In this document: positions 27,623 to 36,313 of the stretch, in pieces
How the letters are laid out: each line of letters opens with the position of its first letter
How positions within the stretch are numbered: the stretch's first letter is position 1
Assembly (NCBI GenBank): GCA_903882805.1
Contig: CAIRYK010000038.1
Span: 1-61,457, forward strand
Direction: 5' to 3'
DNA length: 61,457 bases
Origin: an uncultured Bacteroidota bacterium
GTDB lineage: Bacteria > Bacteroidota > Bacteroidia > Chitinophagales > Chitinophagaceae
Translations under genes and position numbers: made by a program
Notes under the pieces: generated by a model
Database searches by the model: none
What the model saw: only the letters and a program-made list of their open reading frames with translations
Told to the model about the DNA's origin: nothing

Positions 27623-28708
27623 ATGCAACCACATAACGAAAAACCAATAATTGGCATAACCACCGGCGATATCAATGGTATAGGCACGGAGGTAATCATA
27701 AAGACGTTTTCCGACAACCGCATGCTCGACTTATGTACGCCGGTGATCTTTGCATCAAACAAAGTCATTAACTACTACAGGCGCATCGTTACCGAGCATA
27801 CGTTCAATTTCAGCAGCACTAAGGATCTCACAAAGCTAAACCCAAAGCAGGTGAATATTTTCAACTGCTGGGATGAGGAAGTGCCTATACAACCAGGCAT
27901 ACTCACAGAGTCCGGCGGCAAATATGCCATACGCTCGCTGATGGTGGCTACGCAGTGTCTGAAAGACGGCGAGCTGGACGCCATAGTTACGGCGCCCATA
28001 CACAAAAGCAATACAAACATTCCCGACTTTCCGTTTACAGGACATACGCCATTTTTCAAAGACAAATTCGGAGCTAAAGATGTGCTGATGCTGCTGTACA
28101 GTCCTCAACTGCGCGTAGCGCTAGCTACCGAGCATATGCCTATTTCTAAGGTTGCCTCGGCAATTACTAAAGAACTACTGGTATCTAAGATCGGACTGCT
28201 GCGCGAGTCGCTCATAAAAGATTTTGGTATCGACAAGCCGCGCATTGCAGTGCTGGGCCTTAACCCACATGCCGGCGACGACGGACAAATAGGTACCGAA
28301 GAACAAACTATCATACGCCCGGTAATAGAACAACTGAAACAAAGCGGCAACCTGATATTTGGCCCTTATAGCGCCGATGCGTTCTTTGCCCGCGGCAGCT
28401 ATACCCAGTTCGACGCTGTGCTGGCTATGTATCACGATCAGGGTCTGGTAGCATTCAAAACGCTGGAGCAAGGCGAAGGTATCAACTATACAGCAGGCTT
28501 GCCGGTAATCCGCACCTCGCCCGACCATGGCACAGCTTTCGACATAGCCGGTAAAAACATAGCCGACCCTACCTCCTTTCGTGAAGCTGTTTTCCAGTGC
28601 ATTAGCCTTCTCGAGCAGCGTCGTAACTATGCAGCAGCAACAGCATCCCCGCTGCGCAGAGGCAAAATAGAAAAGGAAAAAGAGAAAACAGAAGAAACAA
28701 TAGCATAA
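27623..28708 (+). CDS. pdxA: 4-hydroxythreonine-4-phosphate dehydrogenase PdxA
   Basis: A 361-aa enzyme of the DXP-dependent vitamin B6 pathway that oxidises 4-phosphohydroxy-L-threonine with NAD. The start PIIGITTGDINGIGTEVI and the three metal-binding His segments (FTGHTPFF, GLNPHAGDDG, AMYHDQGL) are present, as is TSPDHGTAFDIAGK. The last ~30 residues are a charged Lys/Glu-rich tail not needed for the fold. It sits 18 bp after pepA and is followed by a terminator. Confidence 0.95.
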   Translation: MQPHNEKPIIGITTGDINGIGTEVIIKTFSDNRMLDLCTPVIFASNKVINYYRRIVTEHTFNFSSTKDLTKLNPKQVNIFNCWDEEVPIQPGILTESGGKYAIRSLMVATQCLKDGELDAIVTAPIHKSNTNIPDFPFTGHTPFFKDKFGAKDVLMLLYSPQLRVALATEHMPISKVASAITKELLVSKIGLLRESLIKDFGIDKPRIAVLGLNPHAGDDGQIGTEEQTIIRPVIEQLKQSGNLIFGPYSADAFFARGSYTQFDAVLAMYHDQGLVAFKTLEQGEGINYTAGLPVIRTSPDHGTAFDIAGKNIADPTSFREAVFQCISLLEQRRNYAAATASPLRRGKIEKEKEKTEETIA

Positions 28709-28733
28709 GCTACACTGCCAACAAACACTTATA

Positions 28734-28762
28734 TAGCGCGCTGCAAGGCGCGCTAATTTTTT
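28734..28762 (+). terminator. Terminator of pepA-pdxA
   Basis: A 7-bp GC-rich stem (AGCGCGC / GCGCGCT), extended by one T-A pair, with a TGCAAG loop, followed by AATTTTTT. Confidence 0.85.
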
Positions 28763-28780
28763 GCATAAAATATACCGCAT

Positions 28781-28807
28781 AAAAAAAGCCACCCACAACG
28801 GATGGCT
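28781..28807 (-). terminator. Terminator of the EGF-like lipoprotein gene
   Basis: On the minus strand AGCCATCC / GGGTGGCT pairs fully with one U-G wobble around a 5-nt loop and is followed by seven T. It lies 26 bp after the stop codon. Confidence 0.8.
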
Positions 28808-28832
28808 CTTAAAACAATATTGTTAGTGCAAC

Positions 28833-29336
28833 TTATCTACCGCCTATCCACTTACAGTCGAAGTGTACAGTGTCTATATCTACATGGCATACCAGCTTCA
28901 GCGTATCATGATACAGCTTGCCTGTGCCGCGATATACGGTGCTGTTGTTGTTACCGCTAAAGGTAAATGAATCGGTAGCCTGCATAGTGCAGGTAGCGCT
29001 ATCGTCCCAGTTATTCAAAAAATGCTTCATTTGCATTTCCAGCGGCTTTGCCGGGATAGCATAAAAATATAACGGATACTGGTAAATACCAGCCCTTAAA
29101 CCAGCAGTGCAGCTATCAGCGCCATTCCATGTATAAATAAATTTGTGGCGGCTCAGCGTATCGCATCTCGACCCTTCATATCCCGGAAGGCAAGTACAGT
29201 TACCATCGTAGCACGAACCCAGGTTCTTACAAGCTACATCCACACACTTGTCTTTGTGGCACGACGTGTATACCAGAGCAGACATAACACTCATAATCAA
29301 AAATGCAGCAAGCAATACGTAGCGTATCGGTTTCAT
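28833..29336 (-). CDS. Putative lipoprotein with EGF-like domain
   Basis: A 167-aa protein. A hydrophobic N-terminus (MKPIRYVLLAAFLIMSVMSA) ends in LVYTSC, a non-standard but plausible lipobox. It is followed by six Cys spaced as in an EGF-like module (CVDVACKNLGSCYDGNCTC, then LPGYEGSRC). The remaining ~110 residues are beta-rich with three further Cys and no recognised motif. It is likely anchored in the outer membrane, possibly surface exposed, and binding rather than catalysing (inference). It is transcribed alone and ends at its own terminator. Confidence 0.75.
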   Translation of the reverse strand: MKPIRYVLLAAFLIMSVMSALVYTSCHKDKCVDVACKNLGSCYDGNCTCLPGYEGSRCDTLSRHKFIYTWNGADSCTAGLRAGIYQYPLYFYAIPAKPLEMQMKHFLNNWDDSATCTMQATDSFTFSGNNNSTVYRGTGKLYHDTLKLVCHVDIDTVHFDCKWIGGR

Positions 29337-29820
29337 ATTCTTAGTTTAGAACGGCTAAAATACCAAATGTTTGTTCAAAGATAACTTTAGTAGCGATAAT
29401 TTTTCTAACACGCCACATATTCTTTACGCAAATAAAACAATAATCGGCCGATAAACACAGAATAACGAGGAAAATTAGTATGCTTGTTGGTTACACTAAT
29501 GACGAGTTGCTTTTAGATGCGCCATAATTTCCATTATAAACGGTATGTTAAACCAAAAAAAAATGCCCCGAATATCCGGGGCATGATAGTTTACAAGGTG
29601 ACAGGAAAATATCTTAGAAAACTTAAAAATAAATTAATGCTCAAAAAAAGTAGGTTTCAGACTACAAAACTAATCATTCCTCTTCATCAAATTTCATTTC
29701 ACTCAAAAAAAATTGTTATTTCTTCGTGATTAATGATAGTTGGCAAAACAACAACATACTGTATCTTCGCGCTTTGCGTTATAACACCGAAAAATTAGGG
29801 CAATCAACAGTACACCATAC
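29337..29820. other. Gene-poor gap with an orphan minus-strand terminator
   Basis: A 484-bp AT-rich gap. No convincing protein gene is seen on either strand; the plus-strand frame 29517-29729 is lysine-rich and has no domain. The left part should hold the promoter of the EGF-like gene and the right part that of porT (TATCTTCG at about 29761). The middle contains a strong minus-strand hairpin, listed separately, suggesting a short unannotated minus-strand RNA between about 29585 and 29760. Confidence 0.4.
29555..29584 (-). terminator. Orphan Rho-independent terminator on the minus strand
   Basis: On the minus strand an 8-bp perfect stem (ATGCCCCG / CGGGGCAT) with a 6-nt loop is followed by a run of eight T. 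No minus-strand gene lies upstream of it within the gap, and the next minus-strand gene (28833-29336) lies downstream. Confidence 0.75.
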
Positions 29821-30519
29821 ATGCGCAGCGGCTTTTTTTCTTTATTGCTATTACTATTGTTTGTAGCTACTGCCAGCGCGCAACGTACTGCGCTTAACAT
29901 GCCCGATCACGATGACAAGCCCTACTATTTCGGTATCACTTTTGGCGTCAACTATTCAGTCTATCAAATTAAGTACACACAATCTTTCGCCAATACCGAT
30001 ACCTTCAAAAAAATTCAGCCGCACTGGCAACCCGGTTTCAACCTGGGCCTTATAGGCAACCTAAAGCTCAGCAAATTCATCGACCTGCGTTTTGTTCCAT
30101 CGCTGGCATTTGCCGAAAAAAATCTGGAATTCCAATATGGCTACCCCAACGATAGCACTTCAAGCCGCGGCATCGAGTCCATTTATATGCATCTACCGCT
30201 CCAACTCAAGTTCAAGAGCGACCGTATTAGCAATTTCAGGTTTTACGGCCTGCTGGGCGTAAAACTTGACTACGACCTTGCTGCGAATGCACGCTCTCAT
30301 CGTCCCGATGAGTTCATCAAAATAAGCCCTGTTGATTATGGCGGCGAATTGGGCGTAGGTTTCGAATTTTACTACCCAAACTTTATCTTCTCGCCCGAAA
30401 TTAAGATTAGTCAGGGCTTCAACAATCAATTGTACCCCGACCGTGGGCTACAACTTACCAACGCTATCGACAACCTGCGCACCCGCATGATTGTTATTTC
30501 TATACATCTGGAAGGATAA
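29821..30519 (+). CDS. porT: T9SS outer-membrane protein PorT
   Basis: A 232-aa predicted eight-stranded barrel with signal peptide (MRSGFFSLLLLLLFVATASA). Motifs match PorT/SprT: KPYYFGITFGVNYS, LPLQLKFKSDRISNFRFYG, LLGVKLDYDLAANARS, FIFSPEIKISQG, and the C-terminal RTRMIVISIHLE. PorT is required for type IX secretion in Porphyromonas and for gliding-related secretion in Flavobacterium, though its exact role is unsettled. It stands alone here rather than in the porPKLMN operon, as is usual. Confidence 0.85.
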   Translation: MRSGFFSLLLLLLFVATASAQRTALNMPDHDDKPYYFGITFGVNYSVYQIKYTQSFANTDTFKKIQPHWQPGFNLGLIGNLKLSKFIDLRFVPSLAFAEKNLEFQYGYPNDSTSSRGIESIYMHLPLQLKFKSDRISNFRFYGLLGVKLDYDLAANARSHRPDEFIKISPVDYGGELGVGFEFYYPNFIFSPEIKISQGFNNQLYPDRGLQLTNAIDNLRTRMIVISIHLEG

Positions 30520-30592
30520 TTGCTGTTTGCTGTTCTCTCTATACTGCGGTTGATGCAATTTATGGCGCAAACGCGCCCATCAATTAATATCT

Positions 30593-30600
30593 TACCTTTG
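30593..30600 (+). promoter_or_regulatory. -7 box of the thiolase promoter
   Basis: TACCTTTG in the context CTTACCTTTGCCGCC, 30 nt before the ATG at 30631. The -33 element is weak. Confidence 0.7.
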
Positions 30601-30630
30601 CCGCCGTAAAAATTCTAACGAAACATACTC

Positions 30631-31836
30631 ATGAAAGAGGCATACATAGTAGACGGAATCAGAACGCCGATTGGTAACATAAGAGGCGCATTATCAGGGG
30701 TTAGAGCCGACGATATGGCCGCGCTGGTACTGCAGCAGTTGGCCGCACGCAACCCCAATATCAACCCCAACGACATTGACGATGTAATAATGGGCTGCGC
30801 CAATCAGGCTGGCGACGACAACCGCAACGTTGCGCGCATGGCGTTGTTGCTGGCTGGCCTACCTATTTCTGTGCCCGGCGAAACTGTCAACCGTCTCTGC
30901 GCATCAGGTATGTCGGCAGTTATCAATGCAGCCCGCGCCATAAAAGCCGGCGATGGCGATGTGTTTATGGCAGGCGGCGTAGAGAATATGACCCGCGGAC
31001 CATGGGTTATATCTAAAACTACTCAGGCTTACGGACAAGACGCAAAAATGTATGACTCCAGCTTCGGATGGCGCTTCATAAACCCCAAAATGCACGAAAT
31101 GCATGGAACCGATGCAATGGGTGAAACAGCCGAAAACCTGGCCGACCAGTACAATATCAGCCGCGCAGATCAGGATTTGTTTGCCTATAATTCGCAAATG
31201 AAAGCTGCTACAGCGCAACAATCTGGCCGTCTTGCCGAAGAAATAACGCCCATCATCATACCGCAAAAAAAAGGCGACCCTACAGTAATAGATAAAGATG
31301 AATTTATTAAAGGCAATACTACCGTAGAAAAACTCGCGCAGCTTAAAGCATCGTTTCGAAAAACAGGTACGGTTACCGCCGGTAATGCTTCCGGCCTCAA
31401 CGACGGCGCCGCTGCATTACTGATACTCTCGGGCGATGCGCTAAAAAAATACGATGCCACACCCAAAGCCCGCATCGTAAGTTCGGCGGTAGTGGGGGTT
31501 GAGCCGCGCATCATGGGTATAGGCCCGGTAGGCGCCACCCAAAAGGCGCTTGCAAAGGCCGGCCTCAGCCTGAACGACATAGACGTTATTGAGCTCAATG
31601 AAGCATTTGCTGCACAAGGCTTAGCAGTAATTCGCGAACTGGGTCTTGCCGACAACGACCCACGCATCAACCCCAATGGCGGCGCCATAGCTCTGGGCCA
31701 CCCCTTGGGCATGTCAGGAGCGCGTATTATTTATTCTGCTGCATTAGAACTGCAAAAAACCGGCAAACGCTATGCGCTGGCCACTATGTGCATTGGCCTT
31801 GGTCAGGGTTATGCAGTTGTTTTGGAGCGGGTATAA
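30631..31836 (+). CDS. Acetyl-CoA acyltransferase / 3-oxoadipyl-CoA thiolase-like (PcaF type)
   Basis: A 401-aa thiolase. The nucleophile is in NRLCASGMSAV (about residue 90), the base His in NGGAIALGHPLGMSGAR, and the second Cys in MCIGLGQG. The region MGCANQAGDDNRNVARMA is typical of PcaF/PaaJ-type thiolases that cleave 3-oxoadipyl-CoA to succinyl-CoA and acetyl-CoA. No paa or pca genes lie beside it, so it may act in general beta-oxidation. It is monocistronic, with its own promoter box and a terminator. Confidence 0.9.
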   Translation: MKEAYIVDGIRTPIGNIRGALSGVRADDMAALVLQQLAARNPNINPNDIDDVIMGCANQAGDDNRNVARMALLLAGLPISVPGETVNRLCASGMSAVINAARAIKAGDGDVFMAGGVENMTRGPWVISKTTQAYGQDAKMYDSSFGWRFINPKMHEMHGTDAMGETAENLADQYNISRADQDLFAYNSQMKAATAQQSGRLAEEITPIIIPQKKGDPTVIDKDEFIKGNTTVEKLAQLKASFRKTGTVTAGNASGLNDGAAALLILSGDALKKYDATPKARIVSSAVVGVEPRIMGIGPVGATQKALAKAGLSLNDIDVIELNEAFAAQGLAVIRELGLADNDPRINPNGGAIALGHPLGMSGARIIYSAALELQKTGKRYALATMCIGLGQGYAVVLERV

Positions 31837-31857
31837 CATACTTCAGATATTCTACTC

Positions 31858-31901
31858 AACAATCCGGTTGCGCCGCTAGGCTGCTGCCGGATTGTTCTTT
31901 T
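31858..31901 (+). terminator. Terminator of the thiolase gene
   Basis: A 10-bp perfect stem (AACAATCCGG / CCGGATTGTT) with a 19-nt loop, followed by CTTTT, 21 bp after the stop. Confidence 0.85.
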
Positions 31902-31936
31902 ACAGCCAATATCAACGATTGCTCCGCCCAACATTG

Positions 31937-31944
31937 TACCTTTA
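31937..31944 (+). promoter_or_regulatory. Candidate -7 box for the 128-aa hypothetical gene
   Basis: TACCTTTA, 20 nt before the ATG at 31965. Confidence 0.5.
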
Positions 31945-31964
31945 TAACCTAAAACCGGTATACT

Positions 31965-32351
31965 ATGCTGATTAACAATTATGATGCCGTTGGCGCGATT
32001 AGAGTAACTGAAGCCGATGGTAAAGTAATAAAACAAACCATTAAGTACACAGCAAAAGAACCCGACTACGCGCTTGCTTACGCGCCTACCTCCTTTAGGG
32101 TATACAACCGAAAATATACGTTTCATTTCCCCCTTAGGTGCGCTTTCGAGCAAACACTGAAAACCACTTTTGTTATAGCCTGCGAACTGCTGAATATATA
32201 TGCTGAAGGCGACACTCCGGCCGACGCGGAGAAAAACTTCAGCTACAAATTTCACCAGTTGTATGAAGCGACGCGCAACGATGCAGATGCAGAAGCACAA
32301 CGACAAAAGACAATCATCGATGCGCATGTAAAAACCATCGCTCAATGGTAG
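31965..32351 (+). CDS. Hypothetical protein (128 aa)
   Basis: Not recognised. No signal peptide or membrane segment. The middle (TSFRVYNRKYTFHFPLRCAF) is beta-like, and the C-terminal half is helical and charged (AEGDTPADAEKNFSYKFHQL). The phrase GDTPADAEKNF faintly recalls HicB-type antitoxin folds, but no toxin gene is adjacent, so no function is proposed. It has its own promoter box and lies 89 bp before the PorE-like gene. Codon use resembles its neighbours, which supports a real gene. Confidence 0.65.
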   Translation: MLINNYDAVGAIRVTEADGKVIKQTIKYTAKEPDYALAYAPTSFRVYNRKYTFHFPLRCAFEQTLKTTFVIACELLNIYAEGDTPADAEKNFSYKFHQLYEATRNDADAEAQRQKTIIDAHVKTIAQW

Positions 32352-32424
32352 CCTCAGCTCCAACGACCCGGTGCAGACCAATGGCAGCCGCCGGTCCAAA
32401 TTTTAAAATCAAGGATTTTTGACG

Positions 32425-32432
32425 TACTTTTC
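32425..32432 (+). promoter_or_regulatory. Candidate -7 box for the PorE-like gene
   Basis: TACTTTTC ends 8 nt before the ATG at 32441, so the mRNA would have almost no leader. Confidence 0.4.
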
Positions 32433-32440
32433 CCAACCCG

Positions 32441-34366
32441 ATGGTTATCCGCCTACTACTTCTTTCTTATTGTCTTTGCTTTTTCGGCATAGCCCACGGG
32501 CAATCGCCTAAAAAAGCGTCGCGGCTATATGGCGTCGCTCAGCGCATGAAAGCAAAAAAGAAACCGGAGAAAGCCTTTAAAAAGCTGGAGAAGTCGATAA
32601 AAAAAGACCGTAAATGGCCCGACGCCTACAGCCAGTTGGGCGAATGGTACTTCGACCAACATCGTTTTGCCGATGCCGCTCAGGTGTTTCGGAATGCTGC
32701 GTCGCGCGTACCAAACGGGCAACGCAGATTTGCAAAACCGCTGGCAAAATGCTTGCTCTATGCCGGCAAGGCCGATGATGCGCTTTACCTGATAAACACC
32801 TATGCTACCGCTGCCGACAGCGCAGAATGGAACCAAATGCGCCGCCAGGGCGATTTCATTAGGCAAGCGCTCATCATGCAGTCTGCTACTACGCCCACTC
32901 CGCTTGGCATTCGTATTAATACGCCCGACCCGGAACTTTTTCCCTGTATGGCCGTAGATACTCAAACTTTCTATTTTACCCGCCGCCTCAACAATATGGA
33001 CGATGAGTTGTATCGCGCCGATTTCGATTCCTGCGGCGGTTGGCTATCGGCGGTAAACATGGGATATATACCCAACTCGCCCGACGCAGAACTTGCTGAG
33101 TTTATTTCGGCCGACGGCCACTATATGTTTTTCACCCGATGCGACAAACGCAGCGAAGACGGATTTGCCGAGGGCGGATGCGACCTGTACATGTCTTATC
33201 GAGTAGCCAACGACAGCGATTGGTCGATAGCTCAACCTTTTGGCTCCACCATCAATACACCTGCTTACGAGGGTATGCCCTCTCTATCGCAGGACAATAG
33301 GGAACTATATTTTGTTAGCGATCGCGAAGGCGGAATGGGCGGGTACGATATATGGATATCTAAGTTTGAAGACGGACTATGGCAGGCGCCGCAAAATGCC
33401 GGCCCGGCAATCAATACTCCCGGCAATGAAACAGCGCCCTATATTGATGTAGATAATAAAACTTTCTTTTTTACCAGCGACTACTGGCCCGGCATGGGAG
33501 GCAGCGACCTGTTTGTAAACCGCAAAATGAATGACACGCTATGGGGGCGGTCGGTAAATCTGGGCTACCCTATAAATACAGCCCACAACGAAAAAACGGC
33601 CTGCGTAACCCTGGATGGCAAGAAGCTGTACTTCGCCAGCGACCGTGCCGGCCCCGCTGGCAACTACGACATTTACCATACCCCGCTGCCTGCGCAAATG
33701 CAACCGGCTCCTGTAAGCTACCTGAAAGGCTATGTTTTCGACAGCCTTACTGAAGCCCGACTAAACTATGCAGTAATAGAGATAAGCAATGTGGCTACCG
33801 GAGAGGTACTTTATAAGTTTCATAGCAACCGCGGCGATGGTAGCTACCTGATAGCCCTGCACCTTAACCATACCTACGCTATAAAAACACAACGGATGGA
33901 GTACAAAACAGTATGTGATACCGTTTTGTTCGACTCCAGTTACCTCTACAAACCGCTAATACATAATATTTGCATGGTGCCCAGCAACTACCGCTATATA
34001 CGCGCCATAAACGACAGCCTTATTGCCACGCTACATTTTGAAGTAAACCACGTAGAGCTTGCCGACTCAGATAAGGTAATGATTCGCAAAGCGCTGGAGC
34101 CATGGCTTCTGGAGCCCAATATTACACTGCTTGTGAATGCCTACACCGACAATACAGGCACGCCAATGATTAATGAAGAGCTATCGCAGAAACGCGCATC
34201 AATGGTTGCAAATGCACTCAACAAACTTGGCGTAAGCGTAACAAATATTGAAGCGCACGGATGGGGCGAGGCAAAAATGATAGCTACCAACGACACCGAA
34301 GAAGGGCAGAAAATGAACCGCCGAGTAGAGATAATTATAAGGCGCGCGGAACTGATAATCCACTAA
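32441..34366 (+). CDS. PorE-like protein: TPR, PD40 propeller, CRD and OmpA domains
   Basis: A 641-aa envelope protein. Signal peptide (MVIRLLLLSYCLCFFGIAHG); TPR-like helices at ~25-140 (KAFKKLEKSIKKDRKWPDAY, FADAAQVFRNAASRVP); PD40/WD40-like propeller at ~160-430 with repeated NRELYFVSDREGGMGGYDIW and KKLYFASDRAG motifs; carboxypeptidase-regulatory-like domain at ~437-520; C-terminal OmpA-like domain (VNAYTDNTGTPMINEELSQK, then RASMVANAL). This order matches PorE (PG1058) of the P. gingivalis T9SS, which links the outer-membrane machinery to peptidoglycan. PorE is a lipoprotein; here no lipobox is evident. Bacteroidota carry several such paralogues, so assignment as the T9SS member is tentative. 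Confidence 0.85.
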   Translation: MVIRLLLLSYCLCFFGIAHGQSPKKASRLYGVAQRMKAKKKPEKAFKKLEKSIKKDRKWPDAYSQLGEWYFDQHRFADAAQVFRNAASRVPNGQRRFAKPLAKCLLYAGKADDALYLINTYATAADSAEWNQMRRQGDFIRQALIMQSATTPTPLGIRINTPDPELFPCMAVDTQTFYFTRRLNNMDDELYRADFDSCGGWLSAVNMGYIPNSPDAELAEFISADGHYMFFTRCDKRSEDGFAEGGCDLYMSYRVANDSDWSIAQPFGSTINTPAYEGMPSLSQDNRELYFVSDREGGMGGYDIWISKFEDGLWQAPQNAGPAINTPGNETAPYIDVDNKTFFFTSDYWPGMGGSDLFVNRKMNDTLWGRSVNLGYPINTAHNEKTACVTLDGKKLYFASDRAGPAGNYDIYHTPLPAQMQPAPVSYLKGYVFDSLTEARLNYAVIEISNVATGEVLYKFHSNRGDGSYLIALHLNHTYAIKTQRMEYKTVCDTVLFDSSYLYKPLIHNICMVPSNYRYIRAINDSLIATLHFEVNHVELADSDKVMIRKALEPWLLEPNITLLVNAYTDNTGTPMINEELSQKRASMVANALNKLGVSVTNIEAHGWGEAKMIATNDTEEGQKMNRRVEIIIRRAELIIH

Positions 34367-34506
34367 GCAGCGTAATTGCAGAACAGTCAACAGAAACTAA
34401 TAACTTACTTCTCGTTATTTTGCAATAATGACATTTGCCTGCCAGCTACGCAAATACCCAGACTATTTCGGGCATTGAACTATAAAATTAACCCGTCAGC
34501 TAACTG

Positions 34507-36255
34507 CTAACAGCTAATAAAATACATCTTCATACCGCCTTTATTTTTGGCATGAATCTCGCCTCTGTATATACAGGCAAACTTATCTTTTACCAGTTCG
34601 TAGGTAGTTTGAGAAATATTTATTTTACCGGGTTCGCTGCTTTGCTCCATACGGGCGGCAGTGTTCACTGTGTCGCCCCATATATCGTAAGCAAACTTGC
34701 GTACCCCAACTATACCCGCTACCACACTACCGGTATGCACCCCTATCCTTATCTCAAAAGTACCTTCGCCCAGTGTCTTTTTGCGTTCCACCATAAAATG
34801 CAAAATTTCTATGGCAGCGCTCACCATATTTCGGGCATGATCCTGTACCCCCTGCGGCAGGCCAGCTACTGCCAGATAGGCATCTCCTACGGTCTTTATT
34901 TTCTCGATACCGTATTTAACCATAATTCCATCAAACGCTTTAAAACATGTATCCAGCTCGTTCACAAGCTCTTGTGGCGACATCCGTTCGCCAGCCTTTG
35001 TAAATCCTACAAAATCTGTAAAAATTACTGTTACATCATCAAAATATTTAGCCGCTGCGCTGCCTTTTTCTTTAAGTTCCTCGGCCACCTCAGCAGGCAA
35101 TATATTCAGCAATAGCGCCTCCGACCGTTGCTTCTCTTTTGCTATAGCCAGGTGGTCTCTGCGTTTCTGGCGGTAGGCATATGCCGCAGTTATTGCTATA
35201 ATCAGCATCAGTACCGCAACCGTAGAAATCGCATATATCATTTTGCGCTCCTGCTTCAGATGCTCTGCAGCAATCGCCTCTTTTTTCTCTTGTTCGGTTC
35301 TTGCCCTTGCCAACTCTGCTTCTGCTTTAGCCTGCTTCTGCGCGCTTTCTATTTCTACCTGCTTCAGGTTAAGCTCGTATTCAAACTTAACCGCCTGACG
35401 TTCTATTTCAGTTTTTGCTTCGCTCTGTTTCTTTTCGTATTCGTTTTTTAGCGCTTGCTGTTGCACCTTCTTCTGCCATGCCAAATCCTTCTGCTCGCCC
35501 TCTTCCTTCAGTTTCTCTTGTTTCTTGCCATATACATACTGCATATCGCTCTTTACTACTTCAGTACTTTTCTCCTGATTATAAATACCTTCCAGGTATT
35601 TACTGTGCTGTTTGTAGCTTTCTTTAGCGCCTTCTGCATCGCCCTGTAAAGTTTGGATAGCGGCTAGCTGACTGTAAGAGGCCTGCAGCAAGTCCAGATC
35701 GCCAAGTTCTTTCTGAATAAATATTGCGCGGTTCAGGTAGTTTTCTGCCCTGTTCAGCATTTGCATTTTCGATATACGCGATAACGAATCAGGCAAACGC
35801 AACTTAGCGGAGTCTTCCGCCATTTTTTGAAAATTCTTTCCAAGTGCAAACAAAGCCGCCGACATTGTTGATCTATCGTAAGCATCCTCTGCCGCTTTCA
35901 GGCACCGCCAGTAATATTCAACCGCCATCCCCGGATCTCGCTTCAGCGCATAGCAACTCCCCATTACCTTGCACGATGCAGCAACCCCTCTCCTGAAGCC
36001 AAGCCTTGTTGCGAGATCCATTCCCTGCTGTGCATATTTCACACCTTCATCTGGCTTGGTGTAGTTGTATTTAGCGCCCAGATCATTTAGTATTCTTACT
36101 TTAATAGTATCCTCTTTTGCCTTAGGCAGCTCTCGCAACAACGAATCTATATAGGCTTGCCCTTGTTTTTGCGCTACAGCTGTGCCGCAGGCAAAGAGCG
36201 CGAAACCCATTAAGATTATCGCATATTTTGTACGAAAAATAAAATCAGGCAACAT
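34507..36255 (-). CDS. Class III adenylate/guanylate cyclase with TPR sensor region
   Basis: 582 aa from the chosen start. Signal peptide (MLPDFIFRTKYAIILMGFAL, then FACGTAVAQ); TPR repeats at ~30-235; Glu/Lys-rich coiled coil at ~235-330; transmembrane helix at ~333-355; class III cyclase domain from ~408. Metal-binding Asp residues are in IFTDFVGFT and TVGDAYLAV. The Lys in EKIKTVGD and the Asp in YDIWGDTVNTAAR favour ATP as substrate, i.e. cAMP production. The TPR part would be periplasmic and the cyclase cytoplasmic. The frame opens 19 codons earlier (36312), but a promoter-like pair (TTTG, 18 nt, GTATTTTG at 36284-36313) lies inside that stretch, so 36255 is preferred. Confidence 0.9.
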   Translation of the reverse strand: MLPDFIFRTKYAIILMGFALFACGTAVAQKQGQAYIDSLLRELPKAKEDTIKVRILNDLGAKYNYTKPDEGVKYAQQGMDLATRLGFRRGVAASCKVMGSCYALKRDPGMAVEYYWRCLKAAEDAYDRSTMSAALFALGKNFQKMAEDSAKLRLPDSLSRISKMQMLNRAENYLNRAIFIQKELGDLDLLQASYSQLAAIQTLQGDAEGAKESYKQHSKYLEGIYNQEKSTEVVKSDMQYVYGKKQEKLKEEGEQKDLAWQKKVQQQALKNEYEKKQSEAKTEIERQAVKFEYELNLKQVEIESAQKQAKAEAELARARTEQEKKEAIAAEHLKQERKMIYAISTVAVLMLIIAITAAYAYRQKRRDHLAIAKEKQRSEALLLNILPAEVAEELKEKGSAAAKYFDDVTVIFTDFVGFTKAGERMSPQELVNELDTCFKAFDGIMVKYGIEKIKTVGDAYLAVAGLPQGVQDHARNMVSAAIEILHFMVERKKTLGEGTFEIRIGVHTGSVVAGIVGVRKFAYDIWGDTVNTAARMEQSSEPGKINISQTTYELVKDKFACIYRGEIHAKNKGGMKMYFISC

Positions 36256-36283
36256 ATTGTTTTTCAATTTTTTACTGTTCACG

Positions 36284-36313
36284 CAAAATACTACTTGTTT
36301 CCTAAGCATCAAA
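36284..36313 (-). promoter_or_regulatory. Candidate promoter of the cyclase gene
   Basis: On the minus strand TTTG (36310-36313) and GTATTTTG (36284-36291) are 18 nt apart. The -7 box is off consensus at one or two positions. The leader to 36255 would be about 20 nt. Confidence 0.45.

Noticed and set aside
28175..28798. 207-aa minus-strand frame opposite pdxA
   Set aside because: PdxA is unmistakable on the plus strand; this frame is its antisense.
29517..29729. 70-aa lysine-rich plus-strand frame
   Set aside because: Composition follows AT-rich intergenic DNA, it spans the minus-strand terminator, and no motif is seen.
31809..32399. 196-aa minus-strand frame opposite the 128-aa hypothetical gene
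   Set aside because: It also spans the thiolase terminator and shows no domain; the plus-strand gene has a promoter box and normal codon use. Some doubt remains because neither product is recognised.
34490..34520. Short inverted words (GCTAACTGCTAACAGC) at the end of the cyclase gene as a terminator
   Set aside because: The repeats are imperfect, overlap the stop codon and lack a T-run.
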